A DNA stretch of 64,000 nucleotides from Ophioderma brevispina. Taxonomy: Eukaryota > Echinodermata > Ophiuroidea > Amphilepidida > Ophiodermatidae. Made by a program: the position numbers and the translations under genes. The stretch lies in the NCBI GenBank assembly GCA_023653785.1, contig JAMKCH010035354.1, positions 1-64,000 on the forward strand, given 5' to 3'. Positions 13,081 through 23,929 of this stretch are shown here, piece after piece (within the stretch, counting starts at the first letter, position 1; each line of letters begins with the position of its first letter). Below the pieces are notes generated by a model. The model was not told the DNA's origin. It saw only the letters and a program-made list of their open reading frames with translations, and did not search any database.

Positions 13081-13329
13081 CACTGACCTCTACACATGGA
13101 TAGCGGGTTTGGGTCGCCGATTGAAACACAGGAATTGCTTTTGCATTGGAATATGGCGGGAAAGGGGGGAACAATGCATACACCTGCTGCTGGTGCACAT
13201 ATTCCACACAGAGTTCTATTGTTATACAAAATTCCTTTTAATTGGACAATAAGCCCAACACTTCCTGTGGTTTCAATCTGGGGCTATTCAACGGTGCGCC
13301 AGCCTGCTAACCATGTGTAGAGGTCAGTG
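13081..13329. mobile_element. hAT-type MITE nested in the LINE remnant
   Basis: CACTGACCTCTACACATGG at 13,081-13,099 is exactly inverted as CCATGTGTAGAGGTCAGTG at 13,311-13,329. The flanks are TGTGGGAA (13,073-13,080) and TGTGAGAA (13,330-13,337), an 8-bp target duplication with one mismatch, which is diagnostic of the hAT superfamily. The 249-bp element splits the LINE remnant just after its cysteine motif. It has no transposase. Confidence 0.88.
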
Positions 13330-13989
13330 TGTGAGAAGGGTGTGGATTGCGACAGCTATAGGAGGGATGGGTGAAGTTTAGGTTATTGGGGAGTTGTACA
13401 AGGGAAAAGATATCCTCTGAAGATGAAAGGAATGGTGAGATCGGAAGAGTGTTGAAATCATGTGATGCATGTGGGTGAGCAAAGGACCTGGTGTCTGAGC
13501 AAAAACGAGATGGGAAATTATGAAAAAAGGACAGAGGGCAATGATGAGAGCGATGTGTGGTGTGTAAGTGATGGACAGGATGAAGACTGGGACTTGATGC
13601 CAGATTAGGGTTTGGAAGAGCGATTGGACGGTTGGCGAAGGCCGAATAATAGTGTTGGTTGGTATAGGCATGTGCTTGAGGAAGGATGAGCGATGTTTTA
13701 CGAAAGGCTTTTGAGTTCAAGGTGGGTGGTTTGAGGATGGGGACATCCACAAAAAAAGCAAGTGGAGGAGAAGGATTGGGTTGAGGATGCATTAAATCGG
13801 GGGAGGAAGTAAGGAATGGCGATTGATACGAAGTGTGAGGTGAATCGGCCCCCTTGTTTTATAGTGGGGACAAAGCCGGATTAACTTTGGATTACTACTA
13901 GACTTTTTTAAGATTTAAAAAAGGCTGAAATCAGCTAAAAAACTGAACTCTCACAGGCATCATGAAAGCAGGCGACACTACAATTCTTA

Positions 13990-14254
13990 GCCAAAAGTGT
14001 TGGAACACGACTGCTCTTTTTGCCCCAATTATTTGCCGCATTTCTCTAAGAGAATATATAGGAAATCATGTCACCTTGGGTTGGGAGGCTTGGAGCATTC
14101 TTATCACGCACCCTTCCCTATCCCCACCAATCACTGTTGAGTGTTAGTGTAGGGTGGCCTGGAGAGGAACAAAATTCAGGATTCACCATTGTCCAGGGGG
14201 GAGGGAGGGGTGGCATTTTGAAGTAGGGCCTATAAAGTGTCCAACACTTTTGGC
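13990..14254. mobile_element. 265-bp MITE, copy 1
   Basis: The termini GCCAAAAGTGTTGGAACA and TGTCCAACACTTTTGGC form a roughly 17-bp inverted repeat. CTTA flanks both ends (13,986-13,989 and 14,255-14,258). The interior, with phrases such as CTTCCCTATCCCCACCAATCA, matches the element at 16,076-16,340 in the same orientation and of the same 265-bp length. It is non-coding. Confidence 0.88.
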
Positions 14255-14717
14255 CTTAAGATTGTATTCGTTACTATGAGAAAGATGATTTTCATGCTTA
14301 AATTAATTGCCTGTAATTCAATTAGATAAATTGAATGAAACGAAACTTGTAATAGAGGTACAAATAAGATATTTAATCTGAGTATCAAATTCACTTCTCC
14401 CTGCCGACTTTATGGAAAATGCGTCACGTTGTTAATCAGGCATAGGCCATCTTCATTGCGATTTTTTAAGCTACAGTCATGGTATACACAGCATTGTGTG
14501 CAATATGCCAGTGTGCTTTCGGCGGTACAAAGTATTCTTATTTGTGTTTAACAACTTATTTATTTCATAAGTGTAACTATTTAAACAAAGTAAATTTTAG
14601 AAAGTTTACGTGACGAGAAAAAAAAAAGGTATTTTAACATGTTAAATCCGTTCATATAGGTTTACGCGCTTTATTTGATACCACAGGGTAAATTTTAAAA
14701 TGTCAATGAAAAAAACC

Positions 14718-14805
14718 GAATTCGAAAGTGTGAGGCTAGATTTCGAACCTCGAACCTACCGCTTGCAAGGCGGTAGATCTTTGCCTCTAGCCAAATCTCT
14801 CCTAC
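14718..14805 (-). other. tRNA-like sequence (degenerate)
   Basis: On the minus strand, TGGCTAGAGGC resembles a Pol III A box. It is followed by a perfect 7-bp anticodon-type stem (CTACCGC/GCGGTAG) around the loop CTTGCAA, giving anticodon TGC. A B-box-like GGTTCGAAATC follows. The acceptor stem does not pair convincingly, so this is more likely a tRNA pseudogene or SINE head than a working tRNA-Ala. Confidence 0.45.
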
Positions 14806-15265
14806 TAATGATCATTTTTAAACCTAAAAATATGTTTAAATCAAAAACAAATTCGACGCGAACGGTAAACCAAATCACACCCACGATAAATCAATGATGA
14901 TGCCACGTACAACCATTTAACAATCGAGATGGACAGTAGTCATGATCTTTTTCCTATGGTTTGTCGTGGTGTGGAGAGTTGTGATTTTTATTAATTAAAG
15001 AACAATTCCAGAGATAATTTTATTCTTGAAAAATAGATTTTACCGTGGATATACGATGTCATGGACCCAAGTGAATTGAAATTATCGAATAGTGATAAAG
15101 GATCACTTCACGTATAAACAATGGGTGTTTACTCTGTTTTCAGTAAAATTTATAGAGCCATACCCAAGTTATCTTGGGTGTTTGTAGATGCCTTTTTAAA
15201 TCACTTATCATATTAATCATCATCATGATATCATAATAATCGTATCATCATCATCAACGATATGT

Positions 15266-15345
15266 AAAAGAGCGAATGGCTTAGAGGGAAATCTTGCCTT
15301 ATAAGCGGGAGTTTCGCCGTTCGAAAGCTAGGCCTGGCCATTTGG
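15266..15345 (+). other. tRNA-like sequence (degenerate)
   Basis: ATGGCTTAGAGG resembles an A box. A CTTATAA loop bounded by GCC and GCG follows, then GCCGTTCGAAAGC as a weak B box. It is similar in plan to the minus-strand tRNA-like piece about 460 bp to the left but in opposite orientation. Stems are imperfect. A SINE head or tRNA pseudogene is the likeliest reading. Confidence 0.35.
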
Positions 15346-16075
15346 AAATTCGGTTAGTTCATTTAAGGTAATGTAACAGGCGTTACCACTATGTTCGTAT
15401 CTTCATTAAAGCGCATAAAACCCTATATGAAGTACCCGATTGAAACATGTTAAAAATTTTCATTTTTTTCTAGTTAAAGTGTCTACTAAATTGTATATAT
15501 GGTAAATTCTTAGTTACACTTATGAACACTTAATATTAAGTTGGCTTTGTTAAACCACAAAAATAGGACACTTGTACAGCGGAAAGACACTGTATCGTGC
15601 GGCGTCATCATCAAAAAATTATTATCCATCATCTCTCCACATAATACACTACTTGATTAATTCATGCCGATAGTCATTATACCCTCAAATTGCAGAAGGT
15701 GCGCCATGAATGTCTCTTGGAAGTATACTTCTGGCTTATATGAGTAATGCACGTGTAATATGATTGCTCCTATCTGTAACATCGTGGAATTTATTGATTA
15801 TGCTTTACTATTTATTTCAATTTACGTATTAACCACCCATAATTCAGGAGCCTTTTACTGTCTATTATGGCACGACTTGAGCCCAAATATGCTACGCGTA
15901 CATTTTTAGGGACCAACTCCCTAGTGACCGTTGATTTATGTTCCATGCAATGACGACAAGCCAAGATGTTTTGTTATGTGCCCTGAAAATCTTTGTACTA
16001 GCTATCAATAATAAGAAGTTATGAGGACAAATGTAAAATTAGATGATTTTTTTTTCACTTTGCAACACAATCTTA

Positions 16076-16340
16076 GCCAAAATGTGTTGGAAAACGACCT
16101 GCTGCTCTTTTTCCCCGATTATTTGCCGCGTTTCTCTAAAAGATGATATAAGGAACTCATGTCAACTTGGGTTGGGAGGTTGGGAGAATTCTCTATCCAT
16201 ACACCCTTCCCTATCCCCACCAATCAATGGTGGGTTCTTGTAGGGTGGCGAGAGGAACAAAAATTTTCAGGAGTCAACATGTCCAGGGGGAGAGGGGGGC
16301 ATTTGAAGTAGGCCTATAAAAGTGTTCCAACACTTTTGGC
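16076..16340. mobile_element. 265-bp MITE, copy 2
   Basis: Same family, length and orientation as 13,990-14,254. It starts GCCAAAATGTGTTGG after CTTA and ends CCAACACTTTTGGC. The downstream flank is TGAG rather than CTTA, so the target duplication has decayed or differs. Confidence 0.85.
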
Positions 16341-17640
16341 TGAGTTGTAGGAGTCTGCAACCACCATAAAGGGGCAAATTGAAGAAATTGTTATTTTCAG
16401 TGAGTCGCCTACACCCACCTGTAAGGGGTACTATGATGCATGTGGTTTATTACTCTTGTCTAGAACGTTGTCCAAAACTCACACATGCTCATTTTGCAGG
16501 AGGTAAAATACAGAGTCCTTAAGGTTTAATCTCAACAAATTATAGTACCTAAACTTGAACCTGCAATACTGTTGAAAAGCATAGTCTTTCATTCAATATA
16601 TTCTTTCAAGGGTAAATTTACATTTTCCTTTCAAGTACAACTGATTGAGAATTGATAAACAAATATCAGCAAGCAGGGTTGTAAGCAGGATTCTTCTTCT
16701 TCTTTCTGGAAGCTGAGTAAGTCCACCTTTGACCAAGTACACCTAGTTTTTCTTCAAAGTGTTTATTTTTGTTTGTTCAGTGTATCCAACCAAAACACAC
16801 GATATGACTATCTATTGCATCCTACTGGATAGAGCCCTCCTTGTTAAATGAATCCATAATTTACATTTTACAAGATAAACATTCTTACAACTTAATAAAC
16901 AAAATTTTTTGCCAGACCATGACAATTTTAATGTAAATACCCTGTTACCAAAGCTTAAGGGTCCTACTTCACATTTGGTGAATTAAAAAAAAAATATGAA
17001 TACACCCATCTAAATACAACTTGAAGGTAAATATCTTCCTGATGCTTGAGAAGTCTATTGCACACTGAATCTTGCTGCAAGTGCCAAGTTTCAAATTTTT
17101 AAGGGTTGGGGGGCCCCTGTGACAAGTGCCCTTTCCAGAACACTGTTTCTATCATTTGAAAGGTAAAAATGGCAAACAATCTGATTATTTTATCATCGCT
17201 TTCAATTGGATCGGCTTCAATTTCTTGAGAGGCAAGGGATGCAAATTGAGTCCTAATCAAATTAACCCTAGAATTATTTTAGGGTATTATAAAGAAACCC
17301 AGTAGATAACAATAAAAAAAAACTTTACAAAGGCAGGGTATATAACTTAGCCTAAATATTGCGGTCTTCTAATGGGTTAAAGCTCTTACATAATTCATCA
17401 CAATATACAGATTTGAATTCTTACTCAAGTCTAGCCCTCATAGTAATATCAGCAAGAGACCCCAAATTAGAAGTGTACATCAGCCATGTAAAAGTATGTA
17501 CGGATATAGCAGGCATTTTCAGGAGACAATTTTTGTTCATAACATTTTAAAAAACTGTACATTCCTGGCCTAAAATTTCACGTGTGGAATGAAAAACTTT
17601 CTTTTTCTTCTGATAGCAAAATCTCATTTTGATTGAGTTT
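16341..17640. other. No gene recognised
   Basis: AT-rich unique-looking sequence. The 63-codon frame at 17,359-17,550 lacks any motif and has no splice context. Confidence 0.5.
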
Positions 17641-17745
17641 AAAGGGGGGGGGGGGGGCGTAACCAGTGGGGTGGGTGGGGTGTGTGTTGGGGGGGAGGGG
17701 AGGTGTGTGGGGGGTTTGGGTTTGTGGGTGGGTGGTGGACGCGTT
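17641..17745 (+). repeat. G-rich low-complexity tract
   Basis: A run of 13 or more G followed by GTGG/GGTGTG-rich sequence. The proline/threonine-rich minus-strand frames across it are compositional artefacts. Confidence 0.85.
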
Positions 17746-17913
17746 TGTGGATCGATGATCCTTTTGCATTTTGTCACCCAATTTTCCTCAATGATTGGGC
17801 CACTCGCTTTTTTATTCATGCAATAATGTAATACAGCCACCGATACCACCTATCTGAAATTTTCTAGGCCAGGCACTGTCTGCATTCACTCACTCGTTAC
17901 TCTGGTAAGACAG

Positions 17914-18264
17914 TTAAAGAGACATGAGATTTCCAGAAAGAGCTCCCCCAACTTTTGTCCGAACTCCATTTTTTGCAATTTGAAATGCTTACCACTGTAT
18001 TGAATCACCCTGAAATGAATATGCCGTCTTTGACCTAGTAATCGTGATGATTTAGTACTTTCTTGTCGTGCACCGACAGAACGTCAAAGCATTGTGTTCT
18101 ATGGGGACGATTAGATAACGGGCAAGTTCAAAACAAGGTTGCGGATTTTCTTTTGTACTTGATTGTTCAATAATCCTTCGAAACGTTCTTGGTAGAGGAG
18201 TGGTCTACAAACCGATCCAGTGAAGTTTGAAATTCGTATCCCAAAAAATCTCCTGTCACTTTAA
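17914..18264. mobile_element. TTAA-flanked MITE, family A (351 bp)
   Basis: TTAA at 17,914-17,917 is followed by AGAGACATGAGATTTCC. The right end reads AAATCTCCTGTCACT then TTAA at 18,261-18,264, so the termini are imperfect inverted repeats of AG(A/T)GACA.GAGATTT inside TTAA target duplications. TTAA targeting is typical of the piggyBac and Kolobok superfamilies; I cannot choose between them. Homologous ends bound the 1.37-kb element at 52,477-53,846 and the partial copy at the right window edge. Confidence 0.85.
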
Positions 18265-19798
18265 AGTAAACGTACACACATCAATAGACGGACCAACTAG
18301 CACATGGTCAATTAAAGGCTGCTTACTTTGCAACCGTAATATAAAACATAGTTAAAGTAGGTATTTGGGCACGCAGCACATAGACTAGCATGATACACAT
18401 TGGGGATCCAAATGCTGATACCAAACATTAAAAATATATGCAACTAGAGATTGACATCACTTCTATCAACATTTAAGAATAGGTGCACAAGAGATTTTCC
18501 AATATAGTGTGTCCTTAAAAAAAAAAAAAAGATTAACACGGAGACATTTCCTTTTGATATATAAAATGGTACATTTTTAAATTTGGTATTGAAGCACTCT
18601 GAAAATGCACGCCTATTTATTATATTGAAATATAAGCAAATCTGACTGCCTTTTGTTTTTCAATTTGAAGATGTTTCTGTAGCCAGGTATCAAGTAGGAA
18701 TCCATCTGTGTGTATAACCTATATGCAGCCCGTACGCATGAGGGGGTTCGGGTCGCAACCCCCCCCCCATTCCACAAAAGGCAAAAGGTCCACTTTTTGC
18801 TTGAAGTTTTGATAAAAAGGTCCACAAATTAACAAAATTTTTGACAAGAAGTCCACTTTTTGGTGATAAAATGTTCCAAAAAGTCCACAAAGGACCACTT
18901 CACAAGCCGGGGGGTTGGTCCACTTTTAACCAAAAAAGGTTCACTTTTTCGAAGTCCCCCCGCACCCCCCACGCCCAAACTAAATCCTGCTTAGGCCCGC
19001 CTGTAATGAAATTACTACATGTGATGCAATTTATTGATGCCTTGAAATCCTTGTTGCACTTTTTAATGATGGCATTGGCGAAACCTAGGACCTGTCAATA
19101 TTTCTGTTTTCTATTCACTTCTTGAGATAATCCCTCACTCAGATGAATTGATATTCTCCTCCAACCTTACATGGTATTTGATCAACTAGTCTCACCAAAA
19201 AACTGAATACTATATAGTAAAATTAATGCACATTTTTCACACAATTTAAATTCAAATGCATCACCATAATGTTTAGAACAATTTTTTCAAAACTTGTCCC
19301 CACTGGGCAGTGATTACATAGCACACGGAATTTTTCATTTACACTACAACAGCACTGTTCGGCTTGTAAGCTATTTAAATTACCATGTCTAGAACTCTTT
19401 ATAACTTAAGCTAGCTCATACACATGTTTTACTACCCTAATAAATATACCTACAAAATATGATGGGATAATGTAACTAATATTTCAATAATGGAAATAAC
19501 ATGGAAGAAACTCATTATTCATACATATATTATGTATAAATATCACAAAAACGTCGTGTTAAGGCAACTGAATAGTGCATAGGGTAACAATCTGATGTAT
19601 CCTAAAATGAGAAGTCCTGTATACACTAAACTGAGGTCTGCTACATATTGCAATGTTATGCCCTCTCAGCAAGAGACCCAAGTCCACTCTTAAGATTTTA
19701 AACTGGACAGTATGGCCAAGAAAATATTTAATTAAAAGTAACCCTTAGAAATTTCAGAATTTTGTATGTTATAATGTGTAAACTTTGCAGAACTGATA
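18265..19798. other. Non-coding stretch with GTCCACTTTTT motif cluster
   Basis: About 18,770-18,960 holds several irregular copies of (G)GTCCACTTTTT with C-rich interruptions. The same words reappear inverted at about 56,560-56,660. Otherwise AT-rich, with no exon recognised. Confidence 0.5.
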
Positions 19799-20321
19799 TT
19801 AAGGCTTTTCACACGAGCCGGTGATCGACTTTTGCGATCGAATCGCTATCCTGTAGACTTCAAACGCAGCCACAAATTCCTTATAAACTTCGCAAACTCT
19901 GACACAAACATATCACTGTTTGTGCTTTCCTCAAATACAGCACCATTCGTCCCTTTATTGCACTTACGTAAGATTCCTATGTTGAATTTCCTTTCCTTAC
20001 TCAGTCCGTTCAATTTCATGAAACGGAAACTCACAATTTCTGTGCTGCGGAAACAACCAAGGTGACCAAGGTCATAATCATTTTAAAGAGGGCCGTGTAC
20101 CTCAGCATTTAAAAAGTCAATGCCTCAAAAAGAAGTAATTTCATGAGCGGCAGCAGCTCATTAAACTCCTTTCTTTGAAACTTTTACAATCGTAACTAAG
20201 GCGCTATTGCGGCATGGCGGGTTCTAGTATTCAGAAAAACGGCTGCACTAGTCTCAGACCAAACGCGATCGATCGCAAAAGTTCATCGATCGCCGCCGGC
20301 TCCTTGTGAAATCCTTATTAA
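19799..20321. mobile_element. ~520-bp inverted-repeat element (TTAA/TTA target)
   Basis: The left terminus AAGGCTTTTCACACGAGCCG plus GTGATCGACTTTTGCGATCGA is mirrored by the right terminus, whose reverse complement starts AAGGATTTCACAAGGAGCCG and continues with a GATCG-rich block and ACTTTTGCGATCG. TTAA stands at both edges (19,799-19,802 and 20,318-20,321), but a TTA duplication would fit nearly as well. It is non-autonomous; the opposed 77- and 62-codon frames inside are not genes. Confidence 0.8.
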
Positions 20322-20767
20322 TCTTGATCTCAGTAGACTTGCCCCATCATCCCAGGGCACATTGATATAATGTCTGCATTTATTGTGGATCTGGCATGCT
20401 TTTTGAAAGGCGGCATTAACTCATACACACTTGCTATTTTATGTGTCAATCTCTACTGTGAGATTTTGGCCTTAATCTTGCTCCAGAGCATATATTTTCA
20501 ACTGTCCTCATAGTAAGTGGCGATTTTTGATTATGTTTGTGTTTTATTCATCATGTCTTTTATGACCTTGACATAGCTTTTGCACACCACAATACAATAT
20601 GGACCATTTACACTGTGATGTGGTTGGAGTGATATTTTCTAAGATTCTCTAGCTGAGGAGCACTTAAGAGATAATATAATAAGCACTATCATGCACCCTA
20701 ACCTCAGAATGATTCAAAAACATAATGGGAAATAAATTTAACTTGATGATAGACATTTTATTGTTAT

Positions 20768-21258
20768 GGGAGAGCGTGGTCTAGTGGTTAGGGTGCTTGC
20801 CTATGGCTCAAATCTACCAAATCAAAAATCCCGGGTTCGAATCCCGGTGGGGTCACTTGCCTGGGATTCACTCGGGGGTAATCAATTCTGGATTTAATCT
20901 TAGAAAGAGCATTATTAAATAAGAATACCGCTCTCCTCCATGGTTCTTGGAATTGGGCAAAGAATCATGAACGCATCCCGTCCTTCGGAGGGGGGGGGGG
21001 ACGTTAAGCCGTCGGTTTCCCGTGTACAGAGATCCACAACTGTACATGTACATCGCAGTCAGTGTCGAATAAGAGTAGGGTGTAAACCCCCTGATGTTCC
21101 CATCGCCCCCCGCTTAAAACAAGTGGGCCATGTAGGAGCGTCGTATCATAGATACACGCGGGCCCGGATAGCTTACACAGTGAACAAATCCTGACACACC
21201 CCAAGCCATTACGAATGACTGGTGGACACGAACGAAACGAAAACGATTATTATCATCT
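20768..21258 (+). mobile_element. tRNA-derived SINE (MetaSINE-like)
   Basis: The head GAGCGTGGTCTAGTGGTTAG contains a Pol III A box, and GGGTTCGAATCCCGG at about 20,831-20,845 is a perfect B box, separated by a lengthened anticodon region. The body has a central block (CTTCGGAGG, a G run, GGACGTTAAGCCGTCGG at about 20,983-21,017). The tail ends in an ATT/ATC microsatellite (about 21,244-21,258), as SINEs of this type do. I recall the central block from the broadly distributed MetaSINE superfamily, but that assignment is from memory. The frames at 20,868-21,204 are incidental. Confidence 0.85.
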
Positions 21259-21437
21259 TTGTTGAAGTACAAAGACAGGTTTCTTCACCTCTTTACATTG
21301 TGAAAAGAGCACAGTGCAGATGCTGGTGGTTGCTGTAAGGTGTCAGTACAAAGATGGAATACTTTTATACGCATGGATCAACAAAAGCCAAATCAGAGTA
21401 ATTTGGTGCTGATCAAGGTATCAGAAATGACCGTAAC

Positions 21438-21654
21438 CACTCGGGTATAAGCCACCTTCATTATTGTTAATGTTTTAATATCTGCTACAAGAAAGTGATA
21501 TTTTAAAAATGGTTTTTATCTGGTGAATGTGCTCTGAAATGATATTGTTAATTTTGTTATCTGAATTGCTCCAAGTTCTAGCCCCTCCCCGGATATAAGC
21601 CCACCCCTTATTTGAAGTAAAATCTTCCTTTAGGGGGGGGGGCTATACCGAGTG
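21438..21654. mobile_element. 217-bp MITE
   Basis: The left end CACTCGGGTATAAGCC is inverted at the right end as GGGGCTATACCGAGTG. An internal phrase GGATATAAGCCCACCCC repeats the terminal word. No target duplication is clear. Confidence 0.75.
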
Positions 21655-22978
21655 CACAGTTTCAAGCACAACCATATTTGCATGTTTGCAATATAGAAGT
21701 TTGATATTTGCTTTAAAAAAACACAATGTTAATATTTTGGCATAAATATTTGAAGTGATATTTGGCTAGAAATGTACACCAAGAGATGATCTGAGACTAA
21801 GACCAGATGTCTCCAGCCACTTGAAGTTCCTTACTGATATTATTTGTACCTAGAGCAGACTTGAAACACAGTAACTACATTAGCTAGGGATATCTGGATG
21901 AAATTTAGTAGTAAGTGTATTATTATGTGCACAATAACATTAAATAAGTTCCCATTGCCAAATGTCTCGGACATGAGGGCAGTCTCAGGGCCACACACCA
22001 TTTCAATGCCTGCCCGTTATCAAAATGGGGAAAGGGGAAAGGGAGGGGGAGGGAACCCATGAAAAGGTGTTTGAATTAACTCGTATTAATAACTTTTATT
22101 TGAATCAATGGGGCATGTTAATCAAGTTCTAAGTAATTATACACATTTTCACAGTTGCCATATTTATAATATATGTACAGCACACACAACAGCAAGCAAA
22201 ACAGAGGAAATAGCGATTGTATGTTAGTCTGTATTGTATAAACTCAGTGGTTAAAGATAGATCAAACTACCATCAACATGCTAGTAAATTATCATTTGGT
22301 CAATACACAAGAACATTACAGTATCTTTAAAGTGCATGTTTTAAATACGTTTGAGTATCAAAGTCATGATTAACAATGTCCTTTTGACCTATTTGGCAAG
22401 ATATTATGTAAGTTAGAAACACGAAGGAGTGTGATAGTTGTGCTTTAGTTACCATTTCATGCCGCATCAGATGACTCAGTTGGTCAACATAGTCATAATA
22501 TTCTAGGTGATCGGAACCCAGTAACAATAATTACTCTTTACAATGCTTAGGAATCACCACGTACAGAAATTCAAGATCTCTACACTCGTATAAGATACAA
22601 TAGTTTAATTATTATGTTAGCGGTAAAATTGGTAAAGGATCTAAAATTTGGAACATTAGAAATTTGGCCAAAGATGTATAGGAGATTTAATAGTATTACT
22701 TCAATCCTACTAGTGATCTGTGCTAAGTACAAGTGCTGTGTAAAAATGCAGTTTAAGTGAATTACTTCAATGAAAGACAAACATACTGTGTAAACTTGGA
22801 CGGTTAATAGAACATGTAATGACACCACAATATTTGGAATTTCCTATATCATTATGGACTAGTATTATTCAACATACTGTCTTCTGGAAATCTCTAGCTT
22901 ACTATACATACAATTGCCCTTACTTTTAGTTGTGACTCTGCTTTAGTATAATCCATCCTGTATTTGCTTATGTCCCAG
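21655..22978. other. No gene recognised
   Basis: AT-rich sequence. The 66- and 82-codon minus-strand frames have no motif. A purine-rich patch lies at about 22,024-22,055. Confidence 0.5.
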
Positions 22979-23063
22979 TAGGAGGGGAGGAATAAGGAGA
23001 AAGAAGAAACAGGACCCCTCAGATGCCAGGCCCAATGCCAAGGAGGGGAAGAGAAAGAATTAG
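22979..23063 (+). CDS. Candidate terminal exon, basic tail (unidentified)
   Basis: A good 3' splice site (pyrimidine-rich, ending TTATGTCCCAG at 22,968-22,978) precedes 85 nt that read, after one base, as 27 codons rich in Arg and Lys (RRGGIRRKKKQDPSD, then ARPNAKEGKRKN) before a TAG at 23,061-23,063. The charged tail looks like natural protein rather than random translation. No homologue comes to mind, no upstream exon was found, and another frame is also open, so this is tentative. Confidence 0.25.
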
Positions 23064-23119
23064 TATTCTGTCAACACCCTACAAATTTGGAATGTTAATG
23101 AATAAACTGCATGTTTAAG

Positions 23120-23238
23120 GATGTGGTGGCAGAATTCATCCCAGGATGGAAAGCCACTGGCGTTCGCTGGACCAGCCCGTGGCGTATTGTGCACTACCTG
23201 GGTTATATGGAAACTTTTACGGATTCCAGAAAATTCTT
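23120..23238 (+). CDS. Candidate internal exon (unidentified)
   Basis: TTTAAG at 23,114-23,119 could be an acceptor, and TCTT|GTAAGTTT at 23,238/23,239 is a near-consensus donor. The 119 nt between encode 39 codons without a stop, starting DVVAEFIPGWKATGVRW and ending YMETFTDSRKF, with four tryptophans or aromatic clusters that look protein-like. The acceptor's pyrimidine tract is weak. If no acceptor is used, an ATG at 23,111 opens a 43-codon frame. I do not recognise the family, and its relation to the candidate exon ending at 23,063 is unclear because that one carries a stop. Confidence 0.35.
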
Positions 23239-23843
23239 GTAAGTTTACATCTCTGGACCGTATAAATCCGGTCTGGAATGATTTTCGGTCTTGAACGTGC
23301 AATCTTTCCCAATTGTTATAGCAATAAAATATGCATTAAAGGCAGTACATGTTACAGCCTCCTGAAGTGGTGGACAACTTCAACATTAATATGAGCAGTG
23401 CATGTTTCTGTGATACATGCGTCATTTGCAGCTGAAAACTGCCCACCCCCCCCCTTTGGGTGGGTGAATCCCCAGAATGGGTTGTAAGTAAGCATAATTT
23501 ATGAATTTGGTGAGGGTTCAATGAACTTTTTACCTGGGAGAACCAGATTAGACATCTTGAAAGCAAATGGGCTCCAAATATCACAAAACAGCCAAAATCT
23601 ATGCTTATTCTTGGAGTCACAGAAAACGACCAGACATTGTGTGTCTGTGATTCATTTGATGACAATGTACAGTTTACATAGAGTGGTAAATACTGTTCGG
23701 TAAAGGTAAGGGTACATGGGGTGGACCTGTGTACCCAGACCAAGAGGTGCCTCATCTTTCTTTCAAGTGATAGGTCCGACTCCACCACTGATGTTGCCGA
23801 AGTGGGGTCGCTACAAGGGCACTAGCAGACGCAGCGAGTCTAC

Positions 23844-23929
23844 CTTCCCAGGCATGAACATGCTGGTACCCATTGGCACAAGTAGGAGGAGTAATTCATG
23901 CCGTTTCTTACTCAGGGCACAACATTTCA
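23844..23929 (-). CDS. Candidate exon resembling prefoldin subunit 5 (tentative)
   Basis: On the minus strand, an acceptor CTGCTTGCAG (ending 23,930) and a donor AAG|GTAGAC (23,844/23,843) bound 86 nt. After two bases they encode 28 codons ending LLLLLVPMGTSMFMPGK. Prefoldin subunit 5, a subunit of the cytosolic co-chaperone that hands unfolded actin and tubulin to CCT, has a conserved segment of the form LVPLTSSMYVPGK at the corresponding place, ahead of its VGTGYYVEK motif. I did not find that next motif downstream, and the plus strand is open here too. It could be a diverged exon, a pseudogene fragment or chance. Confidence 0.3.

Larger units (their letters stand above)
11560..13850 (+). 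pseudogene. Degenerate LINE (non-LTR retrotransposon) reverse-transcriptase remnant
   Basis: The plus strand is strongly purine-rich and, read across shifting frames, gives pieces in the order expected of a LINE ORF2. They are: a basic REKKK segment (about 11,815-11,900); a PEEGAVSVVVPILKGNG block like the PxxW..VVPIxKGKG motif upstream of the catalytic core (about 12,480-12,530); a WAMRKIGIPE piece (about 12,690-12,725); a VLSLLIFAVTE piece (about 12,760-12,790); a cysteine motif with CGKWIQWRC (about 13,005-13,035); and 3' blocks WCLSKNEMG (about 13,487), NSVGWYRHVLEEG (about 13,645) and KKQVEEKDWVEDAL (about 13,755). Many stops and frameshifts are present and the YADD core is not recoverable, so the copy is dead. 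Two MITEs interrupt it. The long minus-strand frames opposite are antisense shadows of this biased strand. I recognise the family from conserved motifs, but the exact clade is uncertain. Confidence 0.8.
14255..16075. other. AT-rich spacer with only tRNA-like pieces
   Basis: Apart from the two tRNA-like pieces and an ATC-rich microsatellite at about 15,210-15,260, I see no gene or clear repeat here. Confidence 0.5.

Noticed and set aside
11648..13792. Long minus-strand frames rich in Ser, Pro, His and Phe (up to 161 codons)
   Set aside because: Antisense to a purine-rich LINE remnant. The strand bias removes stop codons on the opposite strand, and the LINE motifs are on the plus strand.
14718..14805. 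A functional tRNA-Ala(TGC) gene
   Set aside because: The anticodon stem is perfect but the acceptor stem does not pair and the B box is imperfect; kept only as tRNA-like.
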